Positions 36,051 through 44,348 are shown, counted from the first letter of the stretch. The stretch: DNA of 64,000 bases from Arthrobacter sp. AL12 (GCF_029960645.1 NZ_JASBQY010000006.1:62001-126000), one strand, 5' to 3'. Numbers and translations are program-made. Notes: generated by a model not told the origin, from the sequence alone.

Positions 36051-36419
36051 TTAGGCCAGCAGCGCGGGCACGAGCGTTGCCACGGTCACCGCGTGCACGG
36101 CGGCGATGCCGAGGTTCGAGAGTGCGACGGGGTTGCGCAGGGAGTGCCGCACGGTGATGACCGTCAGGACTTTGTAGATGATCTGCACGATCAGCAACGA
36201 GGCCGCGGCGGTCTCGAGCAGGGGAGTGGCGCCGGAGACCGCGACGCCAGCCAGCAGCGCGCAGGAGACGAGCAGGATCGACAGGTAGATGGCGAGAAGG
36301 ATGTCGCGCCCCGCTGTGCGCACACCCCACGCGTACGTCGCGGGGTGCCCCTGACGGATGAGCACAAGGCTGACCGGAATCAGCACTGCGATGTTGAGCA
36401 GGAGCGAGACGATCAGCAT
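36051..36419 (-). CDS. Small membrane protein, unknown function
   Basis: A 122-residue protein with about four helices: LIVSLLLNIAVLIPVSLVLI, ILLAIYLSILLVSCALLAGV, SLLIVQIIYKVLTVITV and GIAAVHAVTVATLVPALLA. No family recognised. A ribosome-binding GGAG lies upstream of ATG 36419. It is convergent with the MFS gene. The 137-bp stretch 36420-36556 before the methyltransferase end shows nothing I can assign. Confidence 0.7.
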   Translation of the reverse strand: MLIVSLLLNIAVLIPVSLVLIRQGHPATYAWGVRTAGRDILLAIYLSILLVSCALLAGVAVSGATPLLETAAASLLIVQIIYKVLTVITVRHSLRNPVALSNLGIAAVHAVTVATLVPALLA

Positions 36420-36556
36420 GCGCTCACTCCTGGCGGGAGGGTCACCGACGTCATGAATGTCATAGCTTCAAAAATACTGGATGTCACGGATAACGGCGTC
36501 GGTTACTGGCCTTCGCTGCCGCGGATCCTAGCGGCGTCCCTGCTGCCGGCCGGGGC

Positions 36557-37231
36557 TCAGCGGGCGGCGAGCCGGGTGGCGCGCAGCACCGCGTCCGTCA
36601 GGGCAGCGGCCTCGCCGTCGGGCCCGAAGGCGCTGCGGTGCCGCGTGTCGACGACGTCGAGCCGCCACTCGGGTGCCTCGATGCCCAGCTCGCGGGCCAG
36701 CTGCTCCGCAGTGTAAAACCGCTCCGCCGCGTGATCATGGTGCTGCCCCCACGGCGGGAGCCCGTCGGGGTGGTGCCCCACAATCAGGAGCGTGCCGCCG
36801 GTCCGCACGGCTGCGGCGGCCAGTTGCAGGGCCTGCTGCCAGGGCATCACGGTGGAGTGCAGGAACTGGGCCGTGACCAGATCGAAGAGCTCCCCGGGCA
36901 CCCAGCTGGCCAGATCCTGCCGCACCCAGGTGATGTGCCCACTCTGGCCGCGTTCCCGCGCATGCGCTTCGGCCCGCTCCAGTGCGACGGCGGAGACATC
37001 GACGGCGGTGACTTTCCACCCGCGGCTGGCGAGCCAGATGGCGTCCGCGCCCTCGCCGCAGCCCAGGTCAAGGGCCGTCCCGGGCGGAAGCTGCGCGGCC
37101 TCGGCTATCAGCTGCGGATTCGGCTCGCCGCTCCAAATTCTGGCCCGGCTGCGGTACTTCTCGTCCCACACCTGGGCAGCACTGCCAGTGCTGTCGTCCC
37201 CGGACTGCTCGGGGTGCTTGTGTTCCGTCAT
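36557..37231 (-). CDS. Class I SAM-dependent methyltransferase (TehB/COG2226-like)
   Basis: 224 residues. ALDLGCGEGADAIWLASRGWKVTAVDVSAVALERAEAHA carries motifs I and II; FDLVTAQFLHSTVMPWQQAL and GGTLLIVGHHPDG follow. The leader VWDEKYRSRARIWSGEPNPQL is typical of the thiopurine/tellurite-type group. ATG 37231 has GAGGA upstream; the longer frame behind it is not conserved-looking. The substrate is unknown. It is divergent from the small protein at 37447. Confidence 0.82.
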   Translation of the reverse strand: MTEHKHPEQSGDDSTGSAAQVWDEKYRSRARIWSGEPNPQLIAEAAQLPPGTALDLGCGEGADAIWLASRGWKVTAVDVSAVALERAEAHARERGQSGHITWVRQDLASWVPGELFDLVTAQFLHSTVMPWQQALQLAAAAVRTGGTLLIVGHHPDGLPPWGQHHDHAAERFYTAEQLARELGIEAPEWRLDVVDTRHRSAFGPDGEAAALTDAVLRATRLAAR

Positions 37232-37446
37232 CGTTGTCCTCGCCGGTTCTGGTGTATCGGGCTGTGGGGTCGTTTCCCACATCATGGCAGGGTAACGCTC
37301 CGGGCAACACCGGAAAATCGGCTGCGCCCGAAATCGACACACGAAGATCACCGCCCGGAAACGCCCGCGAAACCTCCGTGGTGGAGGCTGGAGCCGGAGA
37401 ACGGAACGACGCTGGGGTGCATCCGGATCTGAGGAAGGAACAGGCC

Positions 37447-37719
37447 ATGACTGTAGACGTTGCGCAGCAGGTGACATCGTGTGGGGAGCTGTCGGTGGGG
37501 GACGGGATTGAAGCGTGGCACAACGGCAAACTCTTCCACCGGGGCGAGGTAATCCGGACGGTGGCGGCCACGGACCTTTTTTGGATTCTGGACGAGCGCA
37601 CCGGAACCCGGCGGCTGATCGACGCCGAAGTGCTGGTGATCCGGCGGGTGGCGGTCCCGGCGCCCGCCGTGCCGGCGTCGCACGTGCCGCTGTTCCAGGC
37701 CCCCAGCCTGTCGGGCTGA
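37447..37719 (+). CDS. Small hypothetical protein, 90 residues
   Basis: ATG 37447 lies 6 bp behind GGAAGGA. The protein (TVDVAQQVTSCGELSVGD, HNGKLFHRGEVIRTVAATDLFWILDERTGTRRLIDAE) has a compact beta-rich pattern with a hydrophobic core, then a Pro/Ala tail. It has no signal peptide or membrane helix. I do not recognise the family; the WxLDExTGxRRLxDxE stretch looks like a small SH3-like barrel, which is only a guess. It is followed by the helicase leader region. Confidence 0.7.
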   Translation: MTVDVAQQVTSCGELSVGDGIEAWHNGKLFHRGEVIRTVAATDLFWILDERTGTRRLIDAEVLVIRRVAVPAPAVPASHVPLFQAPSLSG

Positions 37720-38041
37720 GCGCACAAAACGGCGCTGGCCCTGCCGGATGATAGACTGAGGGAACTTGATGTGCAGTGATGCCCACTTTGGTCTTGAATG
37801 ATCGGTCCGGTTCATCAACCGGTTCCCCTGCGGATTTCCGTTCGGATTCCTTCAGGGAGTGGGAATTTTTCATGTGAGAGGCACATCCTGCGTCGATGAA
37901 CGCGTTCTATTTGGTCCCGGCCGCCGCCCCAACTGGCAGCTGGCCGGTTGATCACCTGACTTTTCTTCGGCGAACCCCTGGGCCAACCGGCACCGGGGGC
38001 CGATATCCGCACGGATACCGCCTGAAAGACCTTTGAAACAT
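37720..38041 (+). other. Long 5' leader of the DEAD-box gene with an upstream open frame
   Basis: These 322 bp have no gene longer than 60 codons. A 46-codon open frame runs from ATG 37896 to a stop at 38036, five bases before the helicase ATG. A -10-like TAGACT lies at 37752-37757. Short inverted repeats (CCGGTTCATCAACCGG, 37808-37823) could fold. Cold-inducible DEAD-box genes often have long regulatory leaders, so RNA-level control is likely but not shown. Confidence 0.5.
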
Positions 38042-39937
38042 ATGACTACTTTCGCTGCCCTCGGCACGCCCAAGGCCCTCGCCGACACCCTTACCGCCCA
38101 GGGAATCGTTGAACCGTTCCCCATCCAGGTCAAGACCCTGCCGGACACCCTGGCTGGACGCGACGTCCTGGGCCGCGGCCGCACCGGCTCCGGCAAGACA
38201 ATTGCCTTCGCCATCCCGCTTGTAGCACGACTCGCTGAGCGGGAAGCCAAGCACTTCCGCAAGCCCGGCCGCCCGATGGGCCTGGTCCTCGCGCCGACCC
38301 GTGAGCTGGCCACCCAGCTGAACGCGACCATCGAGCCGATGGCCACGGCCATGGGCCTGAACACCACCGTGATCTACGGGGGCATTTCCCAGGCCCGCCA
38401 GGAAAAGGCGCTGCGCGCCGGCGTCGACATCGTCATTGCCTGCCCGGGCCGCCTGGAGGACCTGATCCGCCAGCGCGTCCTGACCCTCGAAGGTGTCGAG
38501 ATCACCGTCCTGGATGAGGCCGACCACATGGCCGACCTCGGCTTCCTCCCGGTCGTCAAGAAGCTCATGGACATGACCCCCAGCCAGGGCCAGCGCATGC
38601 TGTTCTCCGCCACGCTGGACAACGGCGTGGACAAGATCGTCCAGCGTTACCTGTCCAACCCGCTGACCCACGCGGTGGATGAATCTCAGGCCGCGGTCAC
38701 CACGATGGAACACCACGTGCTCGTCGTCAACGACCAGACCGTCAAGAAGCAGCTGATTGTCGAGCTCGCCTCGGGTGCCGGCCGCCGGGTGCTCTTCCTG
38801 CGCACAAAGCACCACGCCCGCAAGCTGGCCAAGACCCTGACCGACGCCGGCATCCCCGCCGTCGACCTGCACGGCAACCTCTCGCAGAACGCCCGTGACC
38901 GCAACCTCGCCGAGTTCTCCTCCGGTGAAGTCCGCGTCCTGGTCGCCACCGACGTCGCCGCCCGCGGTGTCCACGTCGACGACGTCGAGCTGGTCATCCA
39001 CGTGGATCCGCCCACAGAGCACAAGGCCTACCTGCACCGCTCGGGCCGAACCGCCCGCGCCGGCTCCGACGGCACCGTGGTCACGCTGACCCTGCCGGAG
39101 CAGCAGTCCGACGTCAAGAAGCTGATGAAGGCTGCCGGCGTCGAGGTTAACTTCGAGCGCGTCACCGCCAACTCGCCGCTGGTTGCACAGCTGGTCGGCG
39201 AAATGGCCGACAAGATCGACCCGCGCACCCGCGCCGCACTGCTGGCCGCCAAGTCCAACCAGGGCGGCGGCAGTTCCACCGGTGCCAACGCCGAGCGCAA
39301 GCGCGCCCGCCGCACCACCCAGGCCGCACCCACCGCGGGTGGCCGTGGCGGCCGTGGCGGACGCGGACGCGTCGGCACCGAGGCTCCCCGCACCGATCTG
39401 CCCCGCGCCGAGCGCCGTGCCGTGGCCTACGAGGGCCAGGCCGCCGCGCGCAACGCAGCAGACCGTGTGATTGAGCGCAACGAGGACCGGCAGGATGCCG
39501 AGCGCGCCGAGCGCCGCAGCGTCCGCGCCCGCTCCACCTCCTACGGCACCCACCGGAACGATGTTCCGGCTGCCGGCGGCCGCGCCTCGGCCGGCCGTGG
39601 TTCGGACGGCCGCGCCGCAGAAGGGCGCAGCGACGCCCGGGGCGCTTCGGCTCCCCGCACCGGTGCACCCCGGAGCGGCGCACCGCGCGGTGGGGCCCCC
39701 CGCACCGGCGGCGCCACCGGCGGCCAGCGCGGCGGACGTCCGGCAACGGGCCAGCGTGCAGCTGCCGGCGCCAAGACCGGCGGCAACGCGGCTGTCTGGT
39801 CCTCCAACACCGGCGGCACCTCCGGCGGATCCTACGGGGGCGGCGGCAACGGCCGCTCCAGCGAAGGCCGTCCGGCACGCAGCGGCGGCCCCCGCCGCGC
39901 GTCCGCCCCGGCGTCGAACGAACGCCGCAGCCGCTAA
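38042..39937 (+). CDS. DEAD-box RNA helicase with basic Arg/Gly-rich tail
   Basis: An ATP-dependent RNA helicase of 631 residues. The Q motif FAALGTPKALADTLTAQGI is at the N-terminus, Walker A GRTGSGKT near 50, PTRELA, the DEAD box near 158, SAT, then domain 2 with HRSGRTARAGSDG near 332. The last ~230 residues are low complexity, rich in Arg, Gly and Ala (GGRGGRGGRGRVG, RSGAPRGGAPRTGG), an RNA-binding tail. Such proteins unwind structured mRNA and rRNA, often at low temperature. ATG 38042 is preferred to TTG 38033. A strong hairpin follows. Confidence 0.94.
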   Translation: MTTFAALGTPKALADTLTAQGIVEPFPIQVKTLPDTLAGRDVLGRGRTGSGKTIAFAIPLVARLAEREAKHFRKPGRPMGLVLAPTRELATQLNATIEPMATAMGLNTTVIYGGISQARQEKALRAGVDIVIACPGRLEDLIRQRVLTLEGVEITVLDEADHMADLGFLPVVKKLMDMTPSQGQRMLFSATLDNGVDKIVQRYLSNPLTHAVDESQAAVTTMEHHVLVVNDQTVKKQLIVELASGAGRRVLFLRTKHHARKLAKTLTDAGIPAVDLHGNLSQNARDRNLAEFSSGEVRVLVATDVAARGVHVDDVELVIHVDPPTEHKAYLHRSGRTARAGSDGTVVTLTLPEQQSDVKKLMKAAGVEVNFERVTANSPLVAQLVGEMADKIDPRTRAALLAAKSNQGGGSSTGANAERKRARRTTQAAPTAGGRGGRGGRGRVGTEAPRTDLPRAERRAVAYEGQAAARNAADRVIERNEDRQDAERAERRSVRARSTSYGTHRNDVPAAGGRASAGRGSDGRAAEGRSDARGASAPRTGAPRSGAPRGGAPRTGGATGGQRGGRPATGQRAAAGAKTGGNAAVWSSNTGGTSGGSYGGGGNGRSSEGRPARSGGPRRASAPASNERRSR

Positions 39938-39961
39938 GGTTTCGGCTTTCCGCTAGACAAA

Positions 39962-39999
39962 CGGACGGCCGCTACGGGGATCCCCGTAGCGGCCGTCCG
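39962..39999. terminator. Bidirectional terminator between the helicase and MBL genes
   Basis: A perfect 38-bp palindrome centred on GGGGATCCCC, with 19-bp arms beginning CGGACGGCCGCTACGGGGA. It lies 25 bp after the helicase stop and 38 bp before the stop of the convergent MBL gene. The symmetrical structure can end transcripts from both sides. Confidence 0.85.
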
Positions 40000-40036
40000 A
40001 AAGCGCAGCGCCAGTCTGAAAAAACAGCGGCGCCAG

Positions 40037-40687
40037 CTACCAGCCGCGGGCGCGCCACTCCTCCAGATGCGGGCGTTCCGCTCCCAGGGTGGTGGGCTTC
40101 CCGTGGCCCGGGTGCACCACGGTGTCATCCGGATAGGCACCGAACAGCCGCTCGCTGACATCGCTGATCAGCTGGGCGAACCGTTCGGGATCGTTCTGCG
40201 TGTTACCCACGCCTCCCGGGAACAGCGAGTCGCCGGAGAAAATGTGCGCCGGGCCCTCCGGGTCCTGGTACACGAGCGCGATCGACCCAGGGGTATGGCC
40301 GCGCAGGTGCACTGCCGTCACATCGAAGCCGTCGAAGTTGCCGACGTCCCCGTGGTCCAGCAGCACATCCACCGGCACCGGCAGCTCGGGGGCGTCATCC
40401 GTCCCGGCCGCCGTCTTCACCCCGGTGGCCGCCACCAGTTCCGGCAGCGCACGGACATGATCCCAGTGCTGGTGGGTGGTGGCAACCAGCGCCAGCTTCG
40501 GCGCCGCGGAGGTATCCGCGGCGGCGTCGGCCAGCAGCGCCTGGATGGCGGCCAGATCATCGGCCGCATCGATCAGGAGCTGCGCGCCGGAGGCTTTGCT
40601 GGTGAGCAGATACACGTTGTTGTCCATCTCGCTGACCGAAATGCGGCGGATGGTGATGTCACGTAACGAGTGAATGAGCGAGTCCAT
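40037..40687 (-). CDS. Metallo-beta-lactamase fold hydrolase
   Basis: 216 residues. The zinc motif THQHWDHVRALPEL (HxHxDH) is near residue 70, GHTPGSIALVYQD carries the next His, and FSGDSLFPGG has the bridging Asp. HPGHGKPTTLG has the last His. The overall pattern is that of glyoxalase-II-like or persulfide-dioxygenase-like hydrolases. The substrate is not known. It lies 21 bp downstream of the aldo/keto reductase gene on the same strand, which suggests an operon. Confidence 0.85.
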   Translation of the reverse strand: MDSLIHSLRDITIRRISVSEMDNNVYLLTSKASGAQLLIDAADDLAAIQALLADAAADTSAAPKLALVATTHQHWDHVRALPELVAATGVKTAAGTDDAPELPVPVDVLLDHGDVGNFDGFDVTAVHLRGHTPGSIALVYQDPEGPAHIFSGDSLFPGGVGNTQNDPERFAQLISDVSERLFGAYPDDTVVHPGHGKPTTLGAERPHLEEWRARGW

Positions 40688-40708
40688 GGGCTTCAGTCTA
40701 CGGAGGCG

Positions 40709-41719
40709 CTATTCACGGCCCTGGGACACCCAGTTGGGGTCCGCGGAGCGGGAGCCGACGACGGCGTCCGCGGCGGCGTCGAGTTTCGTCAGTTGCGCTG
40801 CGGTGAAGTCGAGCGTCAACGCGCCGAGGTTCTCGTCGATCCGGTCCGCCCTGCGGGTGCCGGGGATGGGGACCACGGGCAGCCCCAGCTTCCGGCCCTG
40901 CGCGAGCAGCCAGGCCAGCGCCACCTGGGCAGGAGTTGCAGCCTGCCCGGCGGCGGCAAGCTCAGCCGCGACGGACTGCACGGCCGCGACCACACCCTTG
41001 TTGGCGTCCAGCGCCGCCTCGGCGAAGCGCGGGATGTTGCGGCGGAAGTCGTTGCTGCCCAGCGTTGACGCGTCCACGGTGCCGGTGAGGAATCCCCGGC
41101 CCAGCGGCGAGTAGGGCACAAACCCCACCCCCAGCTCGGCCGCGGCAGGAACAACGTTCTGTTCCACATCGCGGCTCCAGATGGACCACTCGCTTTGGAC
41201 CGCGGCGATCGGGTGGACGCTGCTGGCTTCACGCAGCTCCTCGGCCGTCACCTCGGACAGGCCAAGATGGCGCACCTTGCCGGCCCGCACCAGCCCCGCC
41301 ATGGCCTCCACGGTTTCCACTATCGGAACGCGGAGGTCGCGGCGGTGCATGTAGTACAGGTCGATGGTGTCGGTGCCCAGCCGCTGCAGGCTGCGGTCCA
41401 CCGCCTGCCGCACATAGGCGGCGTCCCCCCGGATATCGGAGTAGCCCGTGGACGGCGTGCCGACCAGCCCAAACTTGGTGGCCAGCTGCACCTCGCCCCG
41501 GCGTTCCGCCAGGAGCCGGGCGATCAGCTCCTCGTTGCCGCCGCCGCCGTAGATGTCCGCGGTGTCGATGAAGCTGACCCCGGCATCCACCGCATGGTGC
41601 AGGGTCCGCAGGGCCTCGGCCGGATCCACCTCCCCGTACACCGGGGTCAGGGCCATGCCGCCGAACCCCAGCGGACTGACCGTTAAACCGTCGCCGAGCA
41701 TGACTGTTGCTGCCTTCAT
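40709..41719 (-). CDS. Aldo/keto reductase
   Basis: A 336-residue NADPH-dependent oxidoreductase of the (beta/alpha)8 type. The catalytic tetrad is visible: SFIDTADIYGGGGNEE (Asp, Tyr), VQLATKFGLVG (Lys) and DLYYMHRRD (His). VPIPGTRRADRIDENLGAL near the end is the cofactor-binding loop. The sequence is of the YajO/pyridoxal-reductase-like group that reduces small aldehydes. It is first in a two-gene unit with the MBL hydrolase. A palindromic repeat lies just upstream of its ribosome-binding site. Confidence 0.9.
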   Translation of the reverse strand: MKAATVMLGDGLTVSPLGFGGMALTPVYGEVDPAEALRTLHHAVDAGVSFIDTADIYGGGGNEELIARLLAERRGEVQLATKFGLVGTPSTGYSDIRGDAAYVRQAVDRSLQRLGTDTIDLYYMHRRDLRVPIVETVEAMAGLVRAGKVRHLGLSEVTAEELREASSVHPIAAVQSEWSIWSRDVEQNVVPAAAELGVGFVPYSPLGRGFLTGTVDASTLGSNDFRRNIPRFAEAALDANKGVVAAVQSVAAELAAAGQAATPAQVALAWLLAQGRKLGLPVVPIPGTRRADRIDENLGALTLDFTAAQLTKLDAAADAVVGSRSADPNWVSQGRE

Positions 41720-41776
41720 CGGGTCTCCCTTTCGCTGTTTCTACCCCCAACCCGGGCCCGCTCCGGAGTATTCCTC

Positions 41777-41869
41777 CGCTCCTGCCCAGTTACTGCCGCC
41801 GATCGGGCCGCAGCCGCGGCGTGTCGACCCGGATCATCCGCCCGGACGGACACTAACTGGGCGGGAGCG
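41777..41869. repeat. Palindromic intergenic repeat, family D
   Basis: CGCTCCTGCCCAGTTACTG (41777-41795) pairs with CACTAACTGGGCGGGAGCG (41851-41869) at 17 of 19 positions, around a 55-bp GC-rich interior. The right arm contains the last codons and stop of the SMR gene that ends at 41853. No second copy is visible in this window. The family label is mine. Confidence 0.65.
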
Positions 41870-42260
41870 CGGGGGTAGCCGCGGATTTCGCCGCCGGCAG
41901 CAGCTTCAGCCCGGCCGCGCAGCCCACAATCCCCGCGATGAACAGCAATTTCAGCGGACTGGCCGGTTCGACGCCGGTCGCCATCGCCCAGCCGACCGTC
42001 AGGGCCGCGCCGATCCCCACCCAGACGGCGTAGGCCGTGCCGAGCGGAATGCTTCTCACGGCCAGACCCAGCCCGGCCATGCTCAGCGTCGCGGTCAGCG
42101 CGAACACGAGGGTCGGCAGCGGGCGGGTGAAACCGTCCGACAGGCCCAGGGCCGTGGCCCAGACCGCCTCCAGCACGGCGGAGGCGAGCAGGATGAGCCA
42201 GGCTGCGGTGGCGGCGGGCGCCGTGGTTTCCGGTTTCGGTGTGCGGTTCCCGGCGGTCAT
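41853..42260 (-). CDS. SMR family exporter subunit B (guanidinium-type pair)
   Basis: A 135-residue small multidrug resistance protein with four helices. A 25-residue Pro/Ala-rich leader (MTAGNRTPKPETTAPAAT) is followed by AWLILLASAVLEAVWATALGLSDGF, where Glu is the proton and cation site, and IPLGTAYAVWVGIGA. The helix-3 motif GTAYAVWxGIG is typical of SugE/Gdx. ATG 42260 overlaps the upstream subunit stop (ATGA), so the two are made together, as in heteromeric SMR pairs. The end of the gene lies in a palindrome. Confidence 0.88.
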   Translation of the reverse strand: MTAGNRTPKPETTAPAATAAWLILLASAVLEAVWATALGLSDGFTRPLPTLVFALTATLSMAGLGLAVRSIPLGTAYAVWVGIGAALTVGWAMATGVEPASPLKLLFIAGIVGCAAGLKLLPAAKSAATPALPPS

Positions 42261-42583
42261 CACGCCACCAGCTTCAGGCCGGCTACGCACGCGACGATCC
42301 CGCCGAGCAGCAGGATCCTCGCCGCGGTCGCGGGCTCAACTTTGCTGATCATGGCGTAGGCAGAGGTCAGCACCACGCCGACACCCACCCAGACGGCGTA
42401 GGCGGTGCCCGTCGGGATGGTCTGCATGGCGACTGCCAGCCCGCCGGTGCTGGCCAGCACCGAGACGAGGAAGACGGCGGCCGGTGCAATCCGGCGGCGG
42501 CCCGTGGCCTGCGCGGTCCGGTGCAGGGCCGCGGCCCAGACGGCCTCCAGCGACCCGGAAAGTATGAGAATTAACCACGACAT
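42260..42583 (-). CDS. SMR family exporter subunit A (SugE/Gdx-like)
   Basis: A 107-residue four-helix antiporter: MSWLILILSGSLEAVWAAAL with the essential Glu, then MQTIPTGTAYAVWVGVGVVL and VACVAGLKLVA. It is close to SugE, now known as the guanidinium exporter Gdx, in start and helix 3. A guanidine-III-like riboswitch ends 12 bases before the start codon, directly next to GGAG. The predicted function is proton-coupled export of guanidinium together with subunit B. ATG 42583 is therefore well supported. Confidence 0.9.
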   Translation of the reverse strand: MSWLILILSGSLEAVWAAALHRTAQATGRRRIAPAAVFLVSVLASTGGLAVAMQTIPTGTAYAVWVGVGVVLTSAYAMISKVEPATAARILLLGGIVACVAGLKLVA

Positions 42584-42595
42584 GACAGCTCCAGT

Positions 42596-42636
42596 GGCCA
42601 GTCTTGTCGCGTGCCGGGTACTGAACCGTCGTCCGG
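42596..42636 (-). promoter_or_regulatory. Guanidine-III (ykkC-III) riboswitch
   Basis: The 41-nt RNA read from the reverse strand begins CCGGACGA, continues with GTACCCGG, and ends CGACAAGACTGGCC. These blocks and their spacing match my memory of the guanidine-III aptamer (CCGGACGA, GTACCCGG, GGACAAGACGG), a short pseudoknot. It ends next to GGAG of the SMR gene, fitting control of translation. The gene pair behind it are guanidinium-type exporters, which is independent support. The covariance model was not run. Confidence 0.85.
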
Positions 42637-42780
42637 AGGCCCCTGAGGCGGGGTCTTGATTCCAGCCTAGCAACACCCCCAACGAAGAGGCGAACCCGCC
42701 CGGGATCCCCGCGTCCCCGCCCGGAACCCTCAGCTTCCCCCGCCCAGGGACCCCCGCGGCACGACCCTTGCCGAACCCCA

Positions 42781-42844
42781 CCATCGAGTGCTCCAGAACC
42801 GCCGTTTTGAGGGTCCATAACGGCAGTTCTGGAGCACTCGATGG
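42781..42844. repeat. Palindromic intergenic repeat, family C
   Basis: CCATCGAGTGCTCCAGAACC with GCCGTT (42781-42806) pairs with 42819-42844 (AACGGCAGTTCTGGAGCACT, CGATGG), 25 of 26 positions, around a 12-bp loop. This is the longest stem in the window after the helicase terminator. It lies 13 bp beyond the stop of the Cache gene, so it could terminate that transcript, and upstream of the riboswitch. Only one copy is here. Confidence 0.75.
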
Positions 42845-42856
42845 GACCGCGCCGGG

Positions 42857-43567
42857 TCAGAGCGCCGTGGCTCCGCTCCAGATCCGGAACTTCCTGCCCA
42901 CGGGATGGACGCTGCAGCCCTCCGCGGCGGCGGTGAGGTCTCCGGCGGCGATGTCCGGGGCGGCCGAGACGATGGCGCGGCCGTCCGGATTGACCAGGGT
43001 GGCGCGTTCCCCGATCCGGCGCAGGGCGGGCATGGCGCCGCGCTCCAGCCGCTGCACGGTGACGTCCATCCCGACAATGCCCACCACCGGACCGCCTGGG
43101 CGGCAGAAGACCGGGTGCGTGAAGGTCAGGACGTATTCGTCCGTGCACAGGAAGTCGACGTAAGGCCCGGTCACATGGGCCTGGCCGGTCTCCACCGGGA
43201 CGCGGAACCACTCGGACCTGACGTAGCGGCTGATGGAGTTGGGGCTGAAATTGGCGAGGGCGTCCACGTGTTCCAGCTCCTCGCCCTGCCACCAGGCGAT
43301 GTAGCTGCGTTCGGGTCCCAGCAGCCCGGCGTTGGCGAGAAATCCTGCGCCGGCAACGTATCCGTCGGGGGTCCGGACCAGGTCCTCGACCACCGGCCGG
43401 ATGAGTTTGTCCACGGCGGTGCCGGTGACCCTGCCGGAGAGCGCGGCGAGGGCGGTTCCGGTGTCCGCCGCCCATGCCGCGAGCCGGTCCTCGATCCCGG
43501 TGATGGTGGCGTCCAGTTCCCCGGTGTGCACGGTGATGGTGTCAGTGGAGGCGGTGGTTTCCGACAT
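42857..43567 (-). CDS. Soluble Cache-domain sensor protein
   Basis: 236 residues without signal peptide or membrane helix. From residue 55 it has a Cache-like pattern: VDKLIRPVVEDLVRTPDGYVAGAG, SYIAWWQGEELEHVDALANF, YVDFLCTDEYVLTFTHPVFC and VVGIVGMDVTVQRLERG. Cache domains normally bind amines, amino acids or carboxylates outside the cell; here the domain is cytosolic. It lies 40 bp behind the GntR regulator on the same strand and divergent from the Pot transporter, so it may sense the imported compound. Confidence 0.75.
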   Translation of the reverse strand: MSETTASTDTITVHTGELDATITGIEDRLAAWAADTGTALAALSGRVTGTAVDKLIRPVVEDLVRTPDGYVAGAGFLANAGLLGPERSYIAWWQGEELEHVDALANFSPNSISRYVRSEWFRVPVETGQAHVTGPYVDFLCTDEYVLTFTHPVFCRPGGPVVGIVGMDVTVQRLERGAMPALRRIGERATLVNPDGRAIVSAAPDIAAGDLTAAAEGCSVHPVGRKFRIWSGATAL

Positions 43568-43607
43568 CGTGTCTCTGCCTTAGCTAGTTCGAAAGGAACC
43601 GGGGTGG

Positions 43608-44348
43608 TCAGTGGCGTTTGGACTGCTCGGTCAGCAGCCAGTCCGTGGTGGCGGCGACCAGATCTTTTACGGCGGCTTCAGCGGCGGCCGGCGCGCGGGC
43701 CTCGACGGCGGCCGCGACCTCCCCGAGGAGTGCGGCGGTCGTCACGCGGTAGCCGGCGTCGGCGCACGGCAGCAGAGTGAGCGTGCCCAGATCGGCCTGC
43801 AGCCGGATCAGTTCCCGGGCCAGCCTGGCCGAGCGGGCAATGGCGGCCACCTCGAGCAGGAACTCGGAGAGCGCCAGCCGCCAGTGCAGCGGATCGGCCT
43901 CCGCCGTCGGGATGAAGGAACGAAGGGTGGCCACATCCGCGGCGTCGGAGCGCCGGGCCGCGACGCTGGCGCAGGCTGCGGCGATGGCCTGGTAGTGCAG
44001 CCCCAGGTCGCTGATCTGAAGCCGGGTCAGTTCCCGCAGCTGGTCCAGCGCCCGTTCCCGGGAGGGCAGGACGTCGTCGGCGATGAAGCTTCCCCCGTTG
44101 CGGCCCCGGGCGGTGCGGATGATGCCAGCGGTCCGCAGCTGGGACAGGGCCTCGCGCGCGGTCACCGCGGAGACGCCCAGGGCGGCGGCGAGTTCGGTCT
44201 CATTGGGCAGCCGCTGGCCGCTGGTGAGCAGCCCGGTTTCCACCGCCTGTTCAATCCGGCCGCACACCTCGTCCACCAGGCCCCGGGATTTGATCGGGGT
44301 GAACACGGCCGCCAGGCTGCGGGATGCGCCCTGCGGTGTCAGCAGCAT
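43608..44348 (-). CDS. GntR family (FadR/FCD) transcriptional regulator
   Basis: 246 residues. The N-terminal winged helix spans 17-85 (VDEVCGRIEQAVETGLLTSG, LAAALGVSAVTAREALSQLRTAGII). The C-terminal FCD domain is all-helical (LTRLQISDLGLHYQAIAAACA, LALSEFLLEVAAIARSARLARELIRL) and binds small carboxylates or amines. It is divergent from potADBC with a 233-bp gap. An AT-rich stretch at 44468-44500 in that gap probably holds the promoters and the operator. It is the likely regulator of the importer and the Cache gene. Confidence 0.88.
   Translation of the reverse strand: MLLTPQGASRSLAAVFTPIKSRGLVDEVCGRIEQAVETGLLTSGQRLPNETELAAALGVSAVTAREALSQLRTAGIIRTARGRNGGSFIADDVLPSRERALDQLRELTRLQISDLGLHYQAIAAACASVAARRSDAADVATLRSFIPTAEADPLHWRLALSEFLLEVAAIARSARLARELIRLQADLGTLTLLPCADAGYRVTTAALLGEVAAAVEARAPAAAEAAVKDLVAATTDWLLTEQSKRH

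Noticed and set aside
37952..39553. 533-codon reverse frame opposite the DEAD-box gene
   Set aside because: It is a shadow of strongly biased forward codons and has no ribosome-binding site or motif.
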